From NCBI GenBank assembly GCA_036841525.1, contig DAITVZ010000011.1, positions 15,871 through 79,870 on the forward strand: a stretch of DNA of 64,000 bases, written 5' to 3'. A model generated the notes under the pieces. It saw nothing but the letters and a program-made list of their open reading frames with translations, was not told the DNA's origin and made no database searches. Made by a program: the position numbers and the translations under genes. Below, piece by piece: positions 16,394 through 25,130 of this stretch. Origin of the DNA: JAAYEA01 sp012689325. GTDB lineage: Bacteria; Chloroflexota; Anaerolineae; JAAYEA01. Each line of letters begins with the position of its first letter. The first letter of the stretch is position 1.

Positions 16394-17458
16394 ATGCATT
16401 CACAGGACCTTGCTGATCCCGCCCTGCGCCTGTTCACGGAATTGCTGTCCGTCCCCGCTCCGTCCGGGCGGGAGGAGCGTATCGCCGCCGTCATCCGCGC
16501 CAAGCTGGAGGACTGGGGCTACCAGCCAGAGACCGATGGCTCGGGCAACGTGCTGGTGCGCCTGCCCGGGCAAAAGCCGGACGCGCCGGTCTGCTGCCTG
16601 GCCGCCCACATGGACGAGATCGCCTTGGTGGTCACCCGCATCGAGGCGAACGGCACCTTGCGCGTGGACCGCTCCGGCGGGTTGAACCCCTGGAAGATCG
16701 GCGAGGGGCCCGTGGAGATCATCGGCGACGGCGAGACGCGGATCATCGGGGTGCTCTCCATGGGGTCCGGCCACTCGGAAGCGGGCGCAGCCGGAACCAG
16801 GTGGGCGGACACCTGGGTCATCACCGGGCTCACCCCGCGGCAGTTGCAGGAGGCGGGCGTGCGGCCAGGCTCCACCGCCGTGCCCGTCCGCGAGGGGCGC
16901 GGGCCGGTGGTCTTTGGCGACCCCTCCGATCCCCTGGTCGCCGCCTGGACGTTCGACGACCGAATGGGCTGCGTGGCGCTGTTGCGCCTCTTGGAGACAA
17001 TGAGGGCGCAGGCGATCGTGCCTTACCGCCCCACCCTGGCCGCTTTCACCGTGCACGAGGAGGGCGGCTCGCCGGGGGCCAAGGCGCTGGCCCACCGTGA
17101 GGGCGTGGAGACCTTTATCTCCATCGACGGCTGCCCCATGCCCGCCGACGCGCCGCTGCAACTGGACGGGCGTCCCGGCATCTGGAGCAAGGACCGCCTC
17201 GCCCACTATGACCAGCGCCTGCTGGTGGCTCTCTGTCGCGCGGCACGCCTGGCCAAGACCGAGCTTCAGCCCGTCGTCTATGCCGAGGGCGCCGCCAGCG
17301 ACGCCAGCCTCGTCTATTCCGTGGGCGGCGCCCAGCGCATCGCCTGCCTGGGCCACGTGCGGGAGAACAGCCACGGCTACGAGGTCGCTCGACTCGCGGT
17401 CTTTGAGAACCTCTACCGAACCCTGCTCCAGTTCATCCGCACCTGGCAAGGAGAGTAG
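16394..17458 (+). CDS. M42 family metallo-aminopeptidase
   Basis: 354-residue cytosolic dizinc peptidase of the M42 (glutamyl aminopeptidase/PepA-like) family, normally a tetrahedral dodecamer that trims peptides. Metal and catalytic residues are visible in order: H and D in AAHMDEIAL, D in TFDDRMGC, the Glu pair in VHEEGGSPGA, D in SIDGCPMPAD and the late His in ENSHGYEVARL. HEEGG replaces the more usual QEEVG. Length is normal. ATG follows AGGAGAG. Two bases separate it from the large glycosidase gene downstream, an unusual pairing of peptidase and glycosidase in one transcript. Confidence 0.88.
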   Translation: MHSQDLADPALRLFTELLSVPAPSGREERIAAVIRAKLEDWGYQPETDGSGNVLVRLPGQKPDAPVCCLAAHMDEIALVVTRIEANGTLRVDRSGGLNPWKIGEGPVEIIGDGETRIIGVLSMGSGHSEAGAAGTRWADTWVITGLTPRQLQEAGVRPGSTAVPVREGRGPVVFGDPSDPLVAAWTFDDRMGCVALLRLLETMRAQAIVPYRPTLAAFTVHEEGGSPGAKALAHREGVETFISIDGCPMPADAPLQLDGRPGIWSKDRLAHYDQRLLVALCRAARLAKTELQPVVYAEGAASDASLVYSVGGAQRIACLGHVRENSHGYEVARLAVFENLYRTLLQFIRTWQGE

Positions 17459-17460
17459 AC

Positions 17461-20319
17461 GTGAGGATCGGCTTCTATCCCTTCTGGTTCTGGAACGACC
17501 GGTTGAGCGCCGACGAGGTCCGCTGGCAAGTGCGCGAGATGGCGGACAAGGGCCTGCATGGCTTCTTCATCCACTCGCGCCAGGGGCTCCAGCAGCCCTA
17601 TCTCTCCGAGGCCTTCTTCGAGATGGTGGACGCGGCCCTGGCCGCCGCCGAGGAGCGCGACCTGCTCCTCAACCTCTATGACGAGTACCCCTATCCTAGC
17701 GGGGTGGCCGGCGGAGAGGTGATCCTCGGCTGCCCGCAATACCACGCCACCCACCTGGTGCAAAAGGCCGAGGTCGTGGCGGGCGGCGAAATCCGTCTGG
17801 AGCTGCCCCAGGGCAAGGTTCTCCATTGCGCCGCCTATCCCATCCGCGATGGACAGGCGGACTGGGCGGGCGGCCTCGACCTCCGCGACCGGGTGGGCAT
17901 GATCCTGCACCGCGATTCCTACGTGGAGACGGGGCTCACCCGCTATAACCAGAAGCGCTACTTTGCCAGCGAGCCGACGCCCACCCTCGAAGCCAAGCTG
18001 CCCGAGGGCGCCTACAAGGTGTGCGTCGCTGTCCAGTCGGTGGTGCACCACCACAAATACTGGGATCAGTTCGTGGATGCCCTCAACCCCGAGGCGATCC
18101 AGCGCTTCATCTCGCTGACCCACGAGCGCTACTACAAGCGCTACGCCGACCGCTTCGGCGACCGGATTCCTTCCATTTTCGTGGATGAGACCACGGCCAT
18201 CTGGTCGGATCGCGTTCCCGCCGCGTTTCTGGCCCGCCACGGGTATGACCTGCTCCCGCTGCTGCCTGCCCTGCAAGAGCGCAGCCATCCGCAGCACGTG
18301 CGAGTGAGCTACGACCTGCACCAACTCCTCTACGAGATGTTCTGCCAGAGCTTTGAGGGGCCGATCTCGACGTGGTGCCAGGGACATGGCATCGCCTACA
18401 CCGGCGAAAAGCCCTCCCTGCGCCTGGCCCAGCTCCGCCACATGGACATCCCCGGCTGCGAGCCGGGCCACACCAAGGCCGGCGCGCCGCTGGACATCCT
18501 GCAAGCCCGCATCCGGCAGAATGCTCGCGCCACCGCCTCCGCCGCCTATTTTTATGACAAGCCCGGCAGCCTCTGCGAATGCTACCACAGCACCGGCTGG
18601 AGCGCCACGCTCCAGGACGCCAAGCTCATCGCCGAGGGGCTCTTGCTCCTGGGCACCACCTACCTGGTGCCCCATGGCTTTTTCTACAGCACCCACGCCT
18701 TGCGCAAGCACGACGCGCCGCCCACCTTTTTCTTCCAGATGCCCTCCTGGCCGCTCTTTGGCCGCCTCTCCCAGCGCATCGACCGGATCGCCGAGCAGTT
18801 CGCCGGCACCCATATGGACGCCAGCCTGCTGGTGGTCGAGCCCGCCAGCGGCATCCCTAACCACGACCAGCTGGCGCGTTACGAGGCGATCCTCCGCCTG
18901 CTGATGGAGAACCATCTGGACTATCTCATGGTGGACACCGATATCCTCGCCGCCAGCCAGGTGAAGGATGGCCGCATCCACGCCAAGGGCATCGTCGCCA
19001 AGGCTGTGTTGGTCCCGCCCATGCAGGTCATCGAGCCGCCGCTGCAGACCTGGCTGGACAGCTACTCGGCTGCGGGAGGCGCGGTGATCCGTGACGAAGG
19101 CGGCGACCTCGCCGCGCTGCGCGCTCGGCTGCTGCAACTCGTGCGACCCTCGCTTTGCATCCGCGCGGGAGGCCAGGAGGCGGCGCCCATCTGGTCCGTC
19201 AAGCGCGCCGGGGAGGGCGTCGCGCGCTGGTTCCTCCTCAACACCGGCCGCCAGGCCCTGGAGCTCGAGCTGGACGCCGGCGTGCCCCTGGTCGAGCTGC
19301 CGCTGGACGACCAGACGCCCACCGCCCTGCGCCGGGCCGGGACCGCGTACCGGCGTCGCATCGCCCCCTTCGAGTCGCTGCTCCTCTCGGCAGCCCCCGA
19401 GGCGGCGCCATTGGCCGCGCTGCCCGTGCTGCGCATCCCCGGCGACGGGGCAGCCGCGGTCAGGCCGCTGCACGCCAACGTCCTGCGCCTTTACCATTGG
19501 GAGCTTGCGCTGCAAGGCGCGGAGGGCGCCTACGGGCCAGCCGCCGAGGTTCCGGCGGTGCCCCTGGCGAACCAGATCGCCTTTGCCCATCTGCCCATCG
19601 TCCCCGAGATACACCAGTACTTTGGGCATGCGCCCGAGCTGCACTGGCCCCGGCTGCGCGCGCGATACACCCATCGTTTCCAGTGCGAGTACGGCGGCCG
19701 GGTGGAGCTGGTCATGGAGCCGGGCTCGCTGGTCGGCGACTGGCAGATCCTGGTGAACGGCAAGGGGCCGCTCACCGCCGCCGATCTGGCGCCCACGCAA
19801 GCCCACGTGCGCGGGAGCCTGGGGGTGGATATCACCCAGATGCTGAGGCCTGGGGAGAATGAGATCGTCATCCTGGTGGATGCCCCTGGCGCGGAAGGCG
19901 GCTTGGTCAACGCCCTCTACCTGGCCGGCGAGTTCGGCGTGCTGCTGGAGCCTGAGCGGCTCGTGAAGCGCCAGCCAGAGGGGCTGTTCGAGGACTATGA
20001 GGGGAACCGCTTGCCCTACTATGCGGGGACCGTAGAGTATGTGACATCGTTCGAGCTAGCAGAGCTGCCAAGCGGCGAGGTGGAGGTGGAGCTGGCGTAC
20101 CAGAAGCCCTTCCGCGAGGCCGCCGCGGTGTCCATAAACGGCAGCCCCTGGGTTCCCGTGCCCTGGGAGCCGCGCCGCTTCCGCCTCGAATCCCGCTGGC
20201 TGCGCCAGGGTCGCAACGCGCTGACCACCCGGGTGCACACGACGCTCTCGCGCGCTTTCGAGGGCCAGTGGTTCGACGACGACGCCCACGTCTATCGTCG
20301 CGTCGGCGAGACGGCCTGA
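17461..20319 (+). CDS. GH106-like glycoside hydrolase (alpha-L-rhamnosidase type)
   Basis: 952-residue protein whose N terminus, FYPFWFWNDRLSADEV followed by QVREMADKGLHGFFIH, matches the TIM-barrel opening of GH106 rhamnosidases and their unclassified relatives. YDEYPYPSGVAGG, FVDETTAIW and a Glu-containing AYTGEKPSL segment are candidate active-site regions. The second half is beta-rich (roughly residues 620-950) and looks like jelly-roll or carbohydrate-binding modules. No signal peptide is visible, pointing to intracellular action. The GTG start at 17461 follows AGGAGAG. Family membership is by pattern; it might be an uncharacterised GH near GH106. It follows the M42 peptidase gene by two bases. 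Confidence 0.75.
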   Translation: MRIGFYPFWFWNDRLSADEVRWQVREMADKGLHGFFIHSRQGLQQPYLSEAFFEMVDAALAAAEERDLLLNLYDEYPYPSGVAGGEVILGCPQYHATHLVQKAEVVAGGEIRLELPQGKVLHCAAYPIRDGQADWAGGLDLRDRVGMILHRDSYVETGLTRYNQKRYFASEPTPTLEAKLPEGAYKVCVAVQSVVHHHKYWDQFVDALNPEAIQRFISLTHERYYKRYADRFGDRIPSIFVDETTAIWSDRVPAAFLARHGYDLLPLLPALQERSHPQHVRVSYDLHQLLYEMFCQSFEGPISTWCQGHGIAYTGEKPSLRLAQLRHMDIPGCEPGHTKAGAPLDILQARIRQNARATASAAYFYDKPGSLCECYHSTGWSATLQDAKLIAEGLLLLGTTYLVPHGFFYSTHALRKHDAPPTFFFQMPSWPLFGRLSQRIDRIAEQFAGTHMDASLLVVEPASGIPNHDQLARYEAILRLLMENHLDYLMVDTDILAASQVKDGRIHAKGIVAKAVLVPPMQVIEPPLQTWLDSYSAAGGAVIRDEGGDLAALRARLLQLVRPSLCIRAGGQEAAPIWSVKRAGEGVARWFLLNTGRQALELELDAGVPLVELPLDDQTPTALRRAGTAYRRRIAPFESLLLSAAPEAAPLAALPVLRIPGDGAAAVRPLHANVLRLYHWELALQGAEGAYGPAAEVPAVPLANQIAFAHLPIVPEIHQYFGHAPELHWPRLRARYTHRFQCEYGGRVELVMEPGSLVGDWQILVNGKGPLTAADLAPTQAHVRGSLGVDITQMLRPGENEIVILVDAPGAEGGLVNALYLAGEFGVLLEPERLVKRQPEGLFEDYEGNRLPYYAGTVEYVTSFELAELPSGEVEVELAYQKPFREAAAVSINGSPWVPVPWEPRRFRLESRWLRQGRNALTTRVHTTLSRAFEGQWFDDDAHVYRRVGETA

Positions 20320-20361
20320 GCCATCACCGGGCGGGGGCGCAGATCATCGCTCTCCCGCCGC

Positions 20362-21048
20362 TCACCCCACCAGGGGCTCGATCTCGCCCCAGGTGACCGG
20401 CTGGAGAGCGACACCGAATACCTCCTCGAAGCGCGCCCGGACCCTGGCGCGGACCTCGGCCACCTCCACGCGCCGCCCCAGCAGTTGCCTCATGCTGGTC
20501 ACCGGCTCGGTCAGGCCGCAAGGCACGATCAGCCGCCAATGCTCCATGATCGGGTCCACGTTCAGCGCAAAGCCGTGGAAACTGACGCCCAACTGGATGC
20601 GCGCGCCCAGGGCCGCCACCTTGCCCCCCTCGGTCCACACGCCCACCAGCCCATCGCGCCGGTAGGCGGTAATGCCCAAGTCGCCCACGACGCGGATGAG
20701 TACCTCCTCCAAGGCATGCATATAGTCCGAGGCGCCCAGGTTGTGGTCGTGGATGCGCAGGATCGGATAGCCCACGATCTGCCCGGGGCCGTGGTAGGTC
20801 ACGTCGCCGCCGCGCTCCACCTTGCGGACGATGACGCCCAGTTCCTCCAGCCGCGCCGGCGCCGCCAGGATGTTGCTCTCGTGGCCGCGCCGCCCGAGCG
20901 TGATCACCGGCTCGTGCTCCAGCAAGAGGAACACGTCGGGGATGCGCCCCGCCCGCCGCGCTTCCACCAGCCGGTGCTGCATCTCCCACACGTGGTCATA
21001 CGGCTCCACGTCCAGCTCCAGAAGCCAACAGCGCTTCGGTTCGCTCAT
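20362..21048 (-). CDS. lipB: Octanoyltransferase (lipoyl(octanoyl) transferase)
   Basis: 228-residue LipB, which moves octanoate from acyl carrier protein to the lipoyl domains of pyruvate, 2-oxoglutarate dehydrogenases and GcvH. Diagnostic motifs are ERGGDVTYHGPGQIVGYPI, the active-site lysine K143 in EGGKVAALGARI, GVSFHGFALNV and the catalytic C177 in IVPCGLTEPV. All residues are intact and length is normal. The ATG at 21048 overlaps the fmt stop as ATGA, so translation is coupled. No lipA is seen in the window. Confidence 0.96.
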   Translation of the reverse strand: MSEPKRCWLLELDVEPYDHVWEMQHRLVEARRAGRIPDVFLLLEHEPVITLGRRGHESNILAAPARLEELGVIVRKVERGGDVTYHGPGQIVGYPILRIHDHNLGASDYMHALEEVLIRVVGDLGITAYRRDGLVGVWTEGGKVAALGARIQLGVSFHGFALNVDPIMEHWRLIVPCGLTEPVTSMRQLLGRRVEVAEVRARVRARFEEVFGVALQPVTWGEIEPLVG

Positions 21049-21983
21049 GCCGCCTCCAGCCGCGACCCCACAAAGTCGCGCTGACCGCAGATGTAGGCCT
21101 CGCAGGCCATCGCCCGCTTTCCGGCAGGCTGCAGCTCCTCGATCAGCAGCGCGCCCTCGCCCGTCGCCACCGCGATCCCCTCGCTCACCTCCACCACCGT
21201 CCCCGGCTCTGCATCGCCGCGCCAGCCAGGCAGCGCCCTCGCCCGCACGATCTTGAGCATGCGGCCGCCGCAGCCGGTAAAGGTCCCCGGCCACGGGTCA
21301 TAGGCGCGGACCATGCGCGCGATCTGGACCGCGGGCAGGCCCCAGGCGATGCAGCCCTCGCTCTTGTCCACCGGCCGGCAATAGGTGGCCAGCGCCTCGT
21401 CCTGGGGTTGCGGCTCGATCTCGCCCCCCAGCCAGCGGGGCAGCGTCTCCACCAACAGCTCCGCGCCCAGCGCGGCCAGCTTGCCCGTCAGCGATCCCGT
21501 CGTGTCCTGGTCCGTGATCGGCGCCCGCGCCTGGGCCAAGACCGGCCCAGTGTCCATGCCCCTATCCATGAGCATGATCGTCACGCCGGTCTCGGACTCC
21601 CCCGCCAGGATCGCCGCCGTGATGGGCGAGGCGCCGCGGTATCGGGGCAGCAGCGAAGCGTGCACGTTGAGACAGCCCCGCGCCGGAATCGCCAGCACGT
21701 TGGAGCGCAGGATCTGCCCAAAGGCAGCGACGACCACCACCTCCGGGGCGAGCTGACGCAGCTGATCCACCACCGCGGCGTTGCGCAGGGTGGGCGGCTG
21801 GAGCACGGTCAGGCCCGCAGCCAGCGCCGCTTCCTTGACGGGCGGCGCCGCCAACTGCCGCCGCCCCCGCCCGCCGCGACGATCGGGCTGCGTTACCACC
21901 GCTACCACCTCGTGGTGAGCAATAAGCGCCTCCAGCGTGGGCACGGCAAACTCGGGCGTTCCCATGAACACGATCCGGGCCAT
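21045..21983 (-). CDS. fmt: Methionyl-tRNA formyltransferase
   Basis: 312-residue Fmt, which formylates initiator Met-tRNA with 10-formyl-THF. Typical features are the N-terminal ARIVFMGTPEFAVPTLEAL, the folate/catalytic block LNVHASLLPRYRGASPI, a following MDRGMDTGPVL, and a C-terminal OB-like domain with a DPWPGTF motif. The start at 21983 is preferred because GGAGG lies directly before it; the ATG at 21995 overlaps that RBS. lipB follows with a 4-bp overlap. A minus-strand promoter lies at 22022-22050. Confidence 0.97.
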   Translation of the reverse strand: MARIVFMGTPEFAVPTLEALIAHHEVVAVVTQPDRRGGRGRRQLAAPPVKEAALAAGLTVLQPPTLRNAAVVDQLRQLAPEVVVVAAFGQILRSNVLAIPARGCLNVHASLLPRYRGASPITAAILAGESETGVTIMLMDRGMDTGPVLAQARAPITDQDTTGSLTGKLAALGAELLVETLPRWLGGEIEPQPQDEALATYCRPVDKSEGCIAWGLPAVQIARMVRAYDPWPGTFTGCGGRMLKIVRARALPGWRGDAEPGTVVEVSEGIAVATGEGALLIEELQPAGKRAMACEAYICGQRDFVGSRLEAA

Positions 21984-22021
21984 CGGGGCCTCCATCCTCT
22001 GCTGATCTATCGATCCGCCTC

Positions 22022-22050
22022 ATGCTAGCCCGATTGCCCGCTGGTGTCAA
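22022..22050 (-). promoter_or_regulatory. fmt-lipB promoter
   Basis: Minus strand: perfect TTGACA (22050-22045), 17 bases, TAGCAT (22027-22022), about 40 bases upstream of the fmt ATG. The -35 box lies 10 bases from the -35 of the divergent plus-strand promoter. Confidence 0.65.
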
Positions 22051-22060
22051 GCCCGGCGAT

Positions 22061-22090
22061 TTGGCGGCAGCCGGCCTTGTGCGCTATACT
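22061..22090 (+). promoter_or_regulatory. Promoter of the DUF72 gene
   Basis: TTGGCG (22061-22066), 18 bases and TATACT (22085-22090), about 50 bases upstream of the ATG at 22141. Confidence 0.6.
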
Positions 22091-22140
22091 TGCGCCGAGT
22101 CTCACCATCGGGCCGCTGCCACCGGGCGGGGAGCAAGCGC

Positions 22141-22944
22141 ATGTCGCCGGACCAGGTCAGGTTCCACATCGGCGCCCAGGGCTTTGGCGCCAGGGACTGG
22201 GTGGGGACGTTCTATCCGCCCCGCACCCAGTCCGGCAGCTATCTCGAGTTCTACGCGAGGGTGTTCGACACGGTAGAGATGAACACCACCTTTTACGCGA
22301 TCCCCTCTCCCGCGCAGGTGCAAGAGTGGGCGGAGCGCACGCCGCCCGGCTTTGTCTTTACCGCCAAGCTGCCCAAAGCCATCACCCACGAAAAGCGGCT
22401 GGTGGATGCCGAAACCGAGCTGGGCTACTTTTGCCGCTCGGTGCGCGGCTTTGGCGCCAAGCTGGGCGCAGCGGTCATCCAGTTGCCGCCCTCCTTCTCG
22501 CGCGAGTCGCAGCCCGACCTGGAGCGCTTCCTGGCCCTGCTGCCGGAGGACATCCGCTTTGCCATCGAGTTCCGCCACCGCTCCTGGCAGGCCCAGGAGG
22601 TCGTCGCCCTGTTGCGCGGACGGGGCCTCGCCTGGTGCATGAACGACTTTCGCGATCTGCCGCCGCTCACCGTCGCCACGGCCGATTTCGCCTATCTCCG
22701 ACTGAACGGCTACCACGACGAGTTCGAGCGCATCACCCACGTGCAGCGCGACCGTTCCGGCGAGCTGGATCGGTGGGCGCAGGTGCTTCAAGATATGTCA
22801 AGCAGCATATCTCATGCATATATTTATGTGAACAACCACTATGCTGGGCACGCCCCGGCCACCATCAACGACCTGCGGGAGCGGCTGGGGCTACCCCGCC
22901 GCGAGCCCCGCGACTATTGGACCCAGCAGCCCAGCCTGCTGTGA
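22141..22944 (+). CDS. DUF72 (YecE-like) TIM-barrel protein
   Basis: 267 residues of the DUF72/YecE family, a TIM-barrel fold of unknown activity found in all domains of life. Hallmarks are FYPPRTQSGSYLEFYARVFDT and then VEMNTTFYAIPS near the N terminus, FTAKLPKAITHEKRL, IQLPPSF and IEFRHRSWQ. The ATG at 22141 follows GGGGAG. An upstream frame starting at 22090 overlaps the -10 box and is rejected. It is the first gene of a likely operon with the flavodoxin-like reductase (25 bases downstream), the GNAT and the epimerase-like genes. Confidence 0.9.
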   Translation: MSPDQVRFHIGAQGFGARDWVGTFYPPRTQSGSYLEFYARVFDTVEMNTTFYAIPSPAQVQEWAERTPPGFVFTAKLPKAITHEKRLVDAETELGYFCRSVRGFGAKLGAAVIQLPPSFSRESQPDLERFLALLPEDIRFAIEFRHRSWQAQEVVALLRGRGLAWCMNDFRDLPPLTVATADFAYLRLNGYHDEFERITHVQRDRSGELDRWAQVLQDMSSSISHAYIYVNNHYAGHAPATINDLRERLGLPRREPRDYWTQQPSLL

Positions 22945-22969
22945 CGTCTACCAGCCCAAGGAGGCCCCC

Positions 22970-23737
22970 ATGTTAGTGCTTGGCATCGTCGGCAGCCCGC
23001 GCAAGGACGGCCGGACCAACCAACTGGTCGGCGCGGCCCTGGAAGGCGCCGCCTCGGTTGGCGCGCAGGTGCAGGCCGCCTACCTCGTGGACTATGCTAT
23101 TCGCTCCTTCACCGGCAGCGGCGGCAGCTCCCAGGCCCTCACCTACTGCCCCGCCGAGTTGTCCGCCCTCTGCGCCCAGGCTGATGCGCTGGTCGTCGGC
23201 GCGCCGGTTTATTACGGCGACATCAATGGCCTCACCAAGGACTTTATGGACACCGTGCGCATCCCCAACGAGAACGGCAAGCCAGCCCTGGGCATCTCGA
23301 TCGCCGGGGGCTCGGGTAAAGGGCTCCTCTCCGGCGTGCAGTCCATCTATCACTGGTTCTACCACCGCCAGATGCGCGCCATCGACCCCACGCCGGTCTC
23401 GCGCTTCAACCTGGCCCAGGCGCTGGAGGGCCTCCGGGCCAGCGGCGCCCGGCTGGCCGAGCTGGCCCGCCATCCCCAGCCTTTCCCCGGCGCGGGTCGA
23501 GAGGATCGCTGGGCCGACGTGCTGGCGCACTATGCCACGCTCCCCTACCTGGACCGCGGCCCGGTGGACGAGTTCGTGCTGCTGGCCAGCCAGTTGATCG
23601 CCGCAGCCAGCGGCGCGCAGGCCGAATTGGCCCGCACGGAGCTGCTCCAGGCGCTGGGGCTGCTACAGGCGGGCGACCGCGCCCAGGCCGGGCGTCACGC
23701 TGTCAAGGCTTACGAGTTGCTCTATTACGCGGGGTAG
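22970..23737 (+). CDS. NADPH-dependent FMN reductase / flavodoxin-fold protein
   Basis: 255 residues. The N-terminal GIVGSPRKDGRTNQLV is the FMN phosphate-binding loop of the NADPH-dependent FMN reductase and iron-sulfur flavoprotein family, and VVGAPVYYGDINGLTKDFMDT is the second FMN-contacting loop. The region after residue 150 (FHYRQ-like helices; ends in AVKAYELLYYAG) is an extra helical domain of about 80 residues not needed for FMN binding. No Fe-S cysteine cluster is seen. AAGGAGG precedes the ATG. It probably reduces flavins, quinones or metal centres; the substrate is unknown. Confidence 0.85.
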   Translation: MLVLGIVGSPRKDGRTNQLVGAALEGAASVGAQVQAAYLVDYAIRSFTGSGGSSQALTYCPAELSALCAQADALVVGAPVYYGDINGLTKDFMDTVRIPNENGKPALGISIAGGSGKGLLSGVQSIYHWFYHRQMRAIDPTPVSRFNLAQALEGLRASGARLAELARHPQPFPGAGREDRWADVLAHYATLPYLDRGPVDEFVLLASQLIAAASGAQAELARTELLQALGLLQAGDRAQAGRHAVKAYELLYYAG

Positions 23738-23741
23738 GCTC

Positions 23742-24311
23742 GTGATTCAGCCATCGGCCGCCTTGCCGAGCGGAGCCCTGGTTGAGGTCAGGGCTTTCAC
23801 CTGGGCGCAGTGGCCCGCGCTTTGGGCGCTGCGCTTCGCCCAACTGGCCGAGCAGGGCATCCGTGTCGCAGACAGCCCTCCCGCCGCGCCTGACCTGGAC
23901 AGCCCCTATGAAGTCGACTACCACCGCCTCGACCAGGTCTATCTGGCCGGGGCGGGAGGCTTCTGGCTCGCCTGGGCGGAAGGGGCTCCCGTCGGCCATG
24001 TCGGCGCGCGGGACTTGGGCGGCGGGGCCATCGAGCTGCGCCGCATGTACGTGCGGGCAGAGTACCGGCGGCAAGGGATCGGCTCGCTGCTGGTCCGGAC
24101 GCTCATCGCCCACTGCGCGGCCCGGGGCGCCGCGGCGATCGAGCTCTGGACCGCCCCCGCCGGCCCAGGGCGTTGGCTCTATGGCCAGCTGGGTTTCCGG
24201 CGGGCCGTAGCCCCTGGCCCCGAGTTCGCCGTCATACCGCCCAACGAGAACGAGATTCGGATGCGCCTTGACCTGGGCGCCCACAGCCAAGAGACAGGAG
24301 AACGGACATGA
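23742..24311 (+). CDS. GNAT family N-acetyltransferase
   Basis: 189-residue acetyl-CoA-dependent acetyltransferase. The CoA-binding motif A is RRMYVRAEYRRQGIGSLLVRTL (about residues 100-121), with the R-x2-G-I-G signature, and YGQLGFRRAV is the C-terminal beta-bulge motif. Residues 1-40 are variable. The GTG at 23742 is four bases after the previous stop, and the gene overlaps the next one by ATGA, so the operon is tight. The acetyl acceptor is unknown. Confidence 0.88.
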   Translation: MIQPSAALPSGALVEVRAFTWAQWPALWALRFAQLAEQGIRVADSPPAAPDLDSPYEVDYHRLDQVYLAGAGGFWLAWAEGAPVGHVGARDLGGGAIELRRMYVRAEYRRQGIGSLLVRTLIAHCAARGAAAIELWTAPAGPGRWLYGQLGFRRAVAPGPEFAVIPPNENEIRMRLDLGAHSQETGERT

Positions 24312-25120
24312 GGATCGGTATCCATGCATCCACGCCGGACACCGCCCAAGTGGTGCAGCTCTGCCGCGAGGTCGGCGTCCGCGACGTGATCTTGAGCGCC
24401 AGAGAGTTCTCCGCTGAGGATCCCCGCGGTGACATCGAGCGCGCCGTCGCGTCATTGGGAAACCAGGGGATCAGCGTCGGCGCCATGATCGCGCCCAACC
24501 CCTCTCGCGAGGCGGTTCTGGGACAAGCGGAGGAGGAGGTGGCCAGCCTCTGCGCCCGACTGCGCGCCATCGGCGAGGCGGGGATCCAGGTGGCGCTCTT
24601 TTACCCGGTGGACCGCTTCCGCAACTATCTGGCCGAGTACCACCACACCAAGCCGCCGTTGGAGGTGATGCCCGGCGAGCCAGGCTGGGAGGGGATCGTC
24701 GCGTTCTTCCGACGCGTCTGCGACGTGGCCGAGGCCGCCGACCTGCGCCTGGCCTGCCACGTCTTTGCAGTGGAGATCATGCAGCGCATCATCCGCGAGA
24801 CGAGCAGCCCCAACCTGGGCATCACCTACTGCACGGGCATGTACCAGTTCGGCAACGATCCTTACGCTGGCGTCGAGCTGTTCGGCATCGAGCGGATCTT
24901 TCTCTGCCATGCCCGTAACATGCGCCGTCACGGGCCGGGCCGCCAGGGCCATGAGGAGGTTCCCCTGGACGCTGGGGATATCGACATGGGCCGCTACCTT
25001 CGTGTCCTGGCCGACGCGGGTTACCAGGGCCTGGTCGCCCCGGAGCATCTCGGCGCAGGCGGCAGCCTGAAGGACGCGGTCGCCTATCTCCAAGCGCTGC
25101 TGGCCGCCATCCAGAAGTAG
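24308..25120 (+). CDS. Sugar phosphate isomerase/epimerase-like TIM-barrel protein
   Basis: 270 residues of the xylose isomerase-like (AP endonuclease 2) TIM-barrel superfamily, which interconverts ketoses, inosose or similar via a divalent metal. Recognisable features are the N-terminal RIGIHASTPDTAQVVQLC, ACHVFAVEIMQRI (metal-side His), CHARNMRRHG and the late Glu in GLVAPEHLGAG. The two middle acidic metal ligands of classical members are not obvious, so activity may differ. The start overlaps the GNAT stop (ATGA), and RBS GGAGAACGG is present. It converges on the SDR gene with ten bases between stops and no hairpin. Confidence 0.8.
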   Translation: MRIGIHASTPDTAQVVQLCREVGVRDVILSAREFSAEDPRGDIERAVASLGNQGISVGAMIAPNPSREAVLGQAEEEVASLCARLRAIGEAGIQVALFYPVDRFRNYLAEYHHTKPPLEVMPGEPGWEGIVAFFRRVCDVAEAADLRLACHVFAVEIMQRIIRETSSPNLGITYCTGMYQFGNDPYAGVELFGIERIFLCHARNMRRHGPGRQGHEEVPLDAGDIDMGRYLRVLADAGYQGLVAPEHLGAGGSLKDAVAYLQALLAAIQK

Positions 25121-25130
25121 CGCTGGCGGC

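Noticed and set aside
17413..19806. 797-codon minus-strand frame opposite the GH106-like gene
   Set aside because: Antisense shadow; the plus-strand protein shows family motifs and a good RBS.
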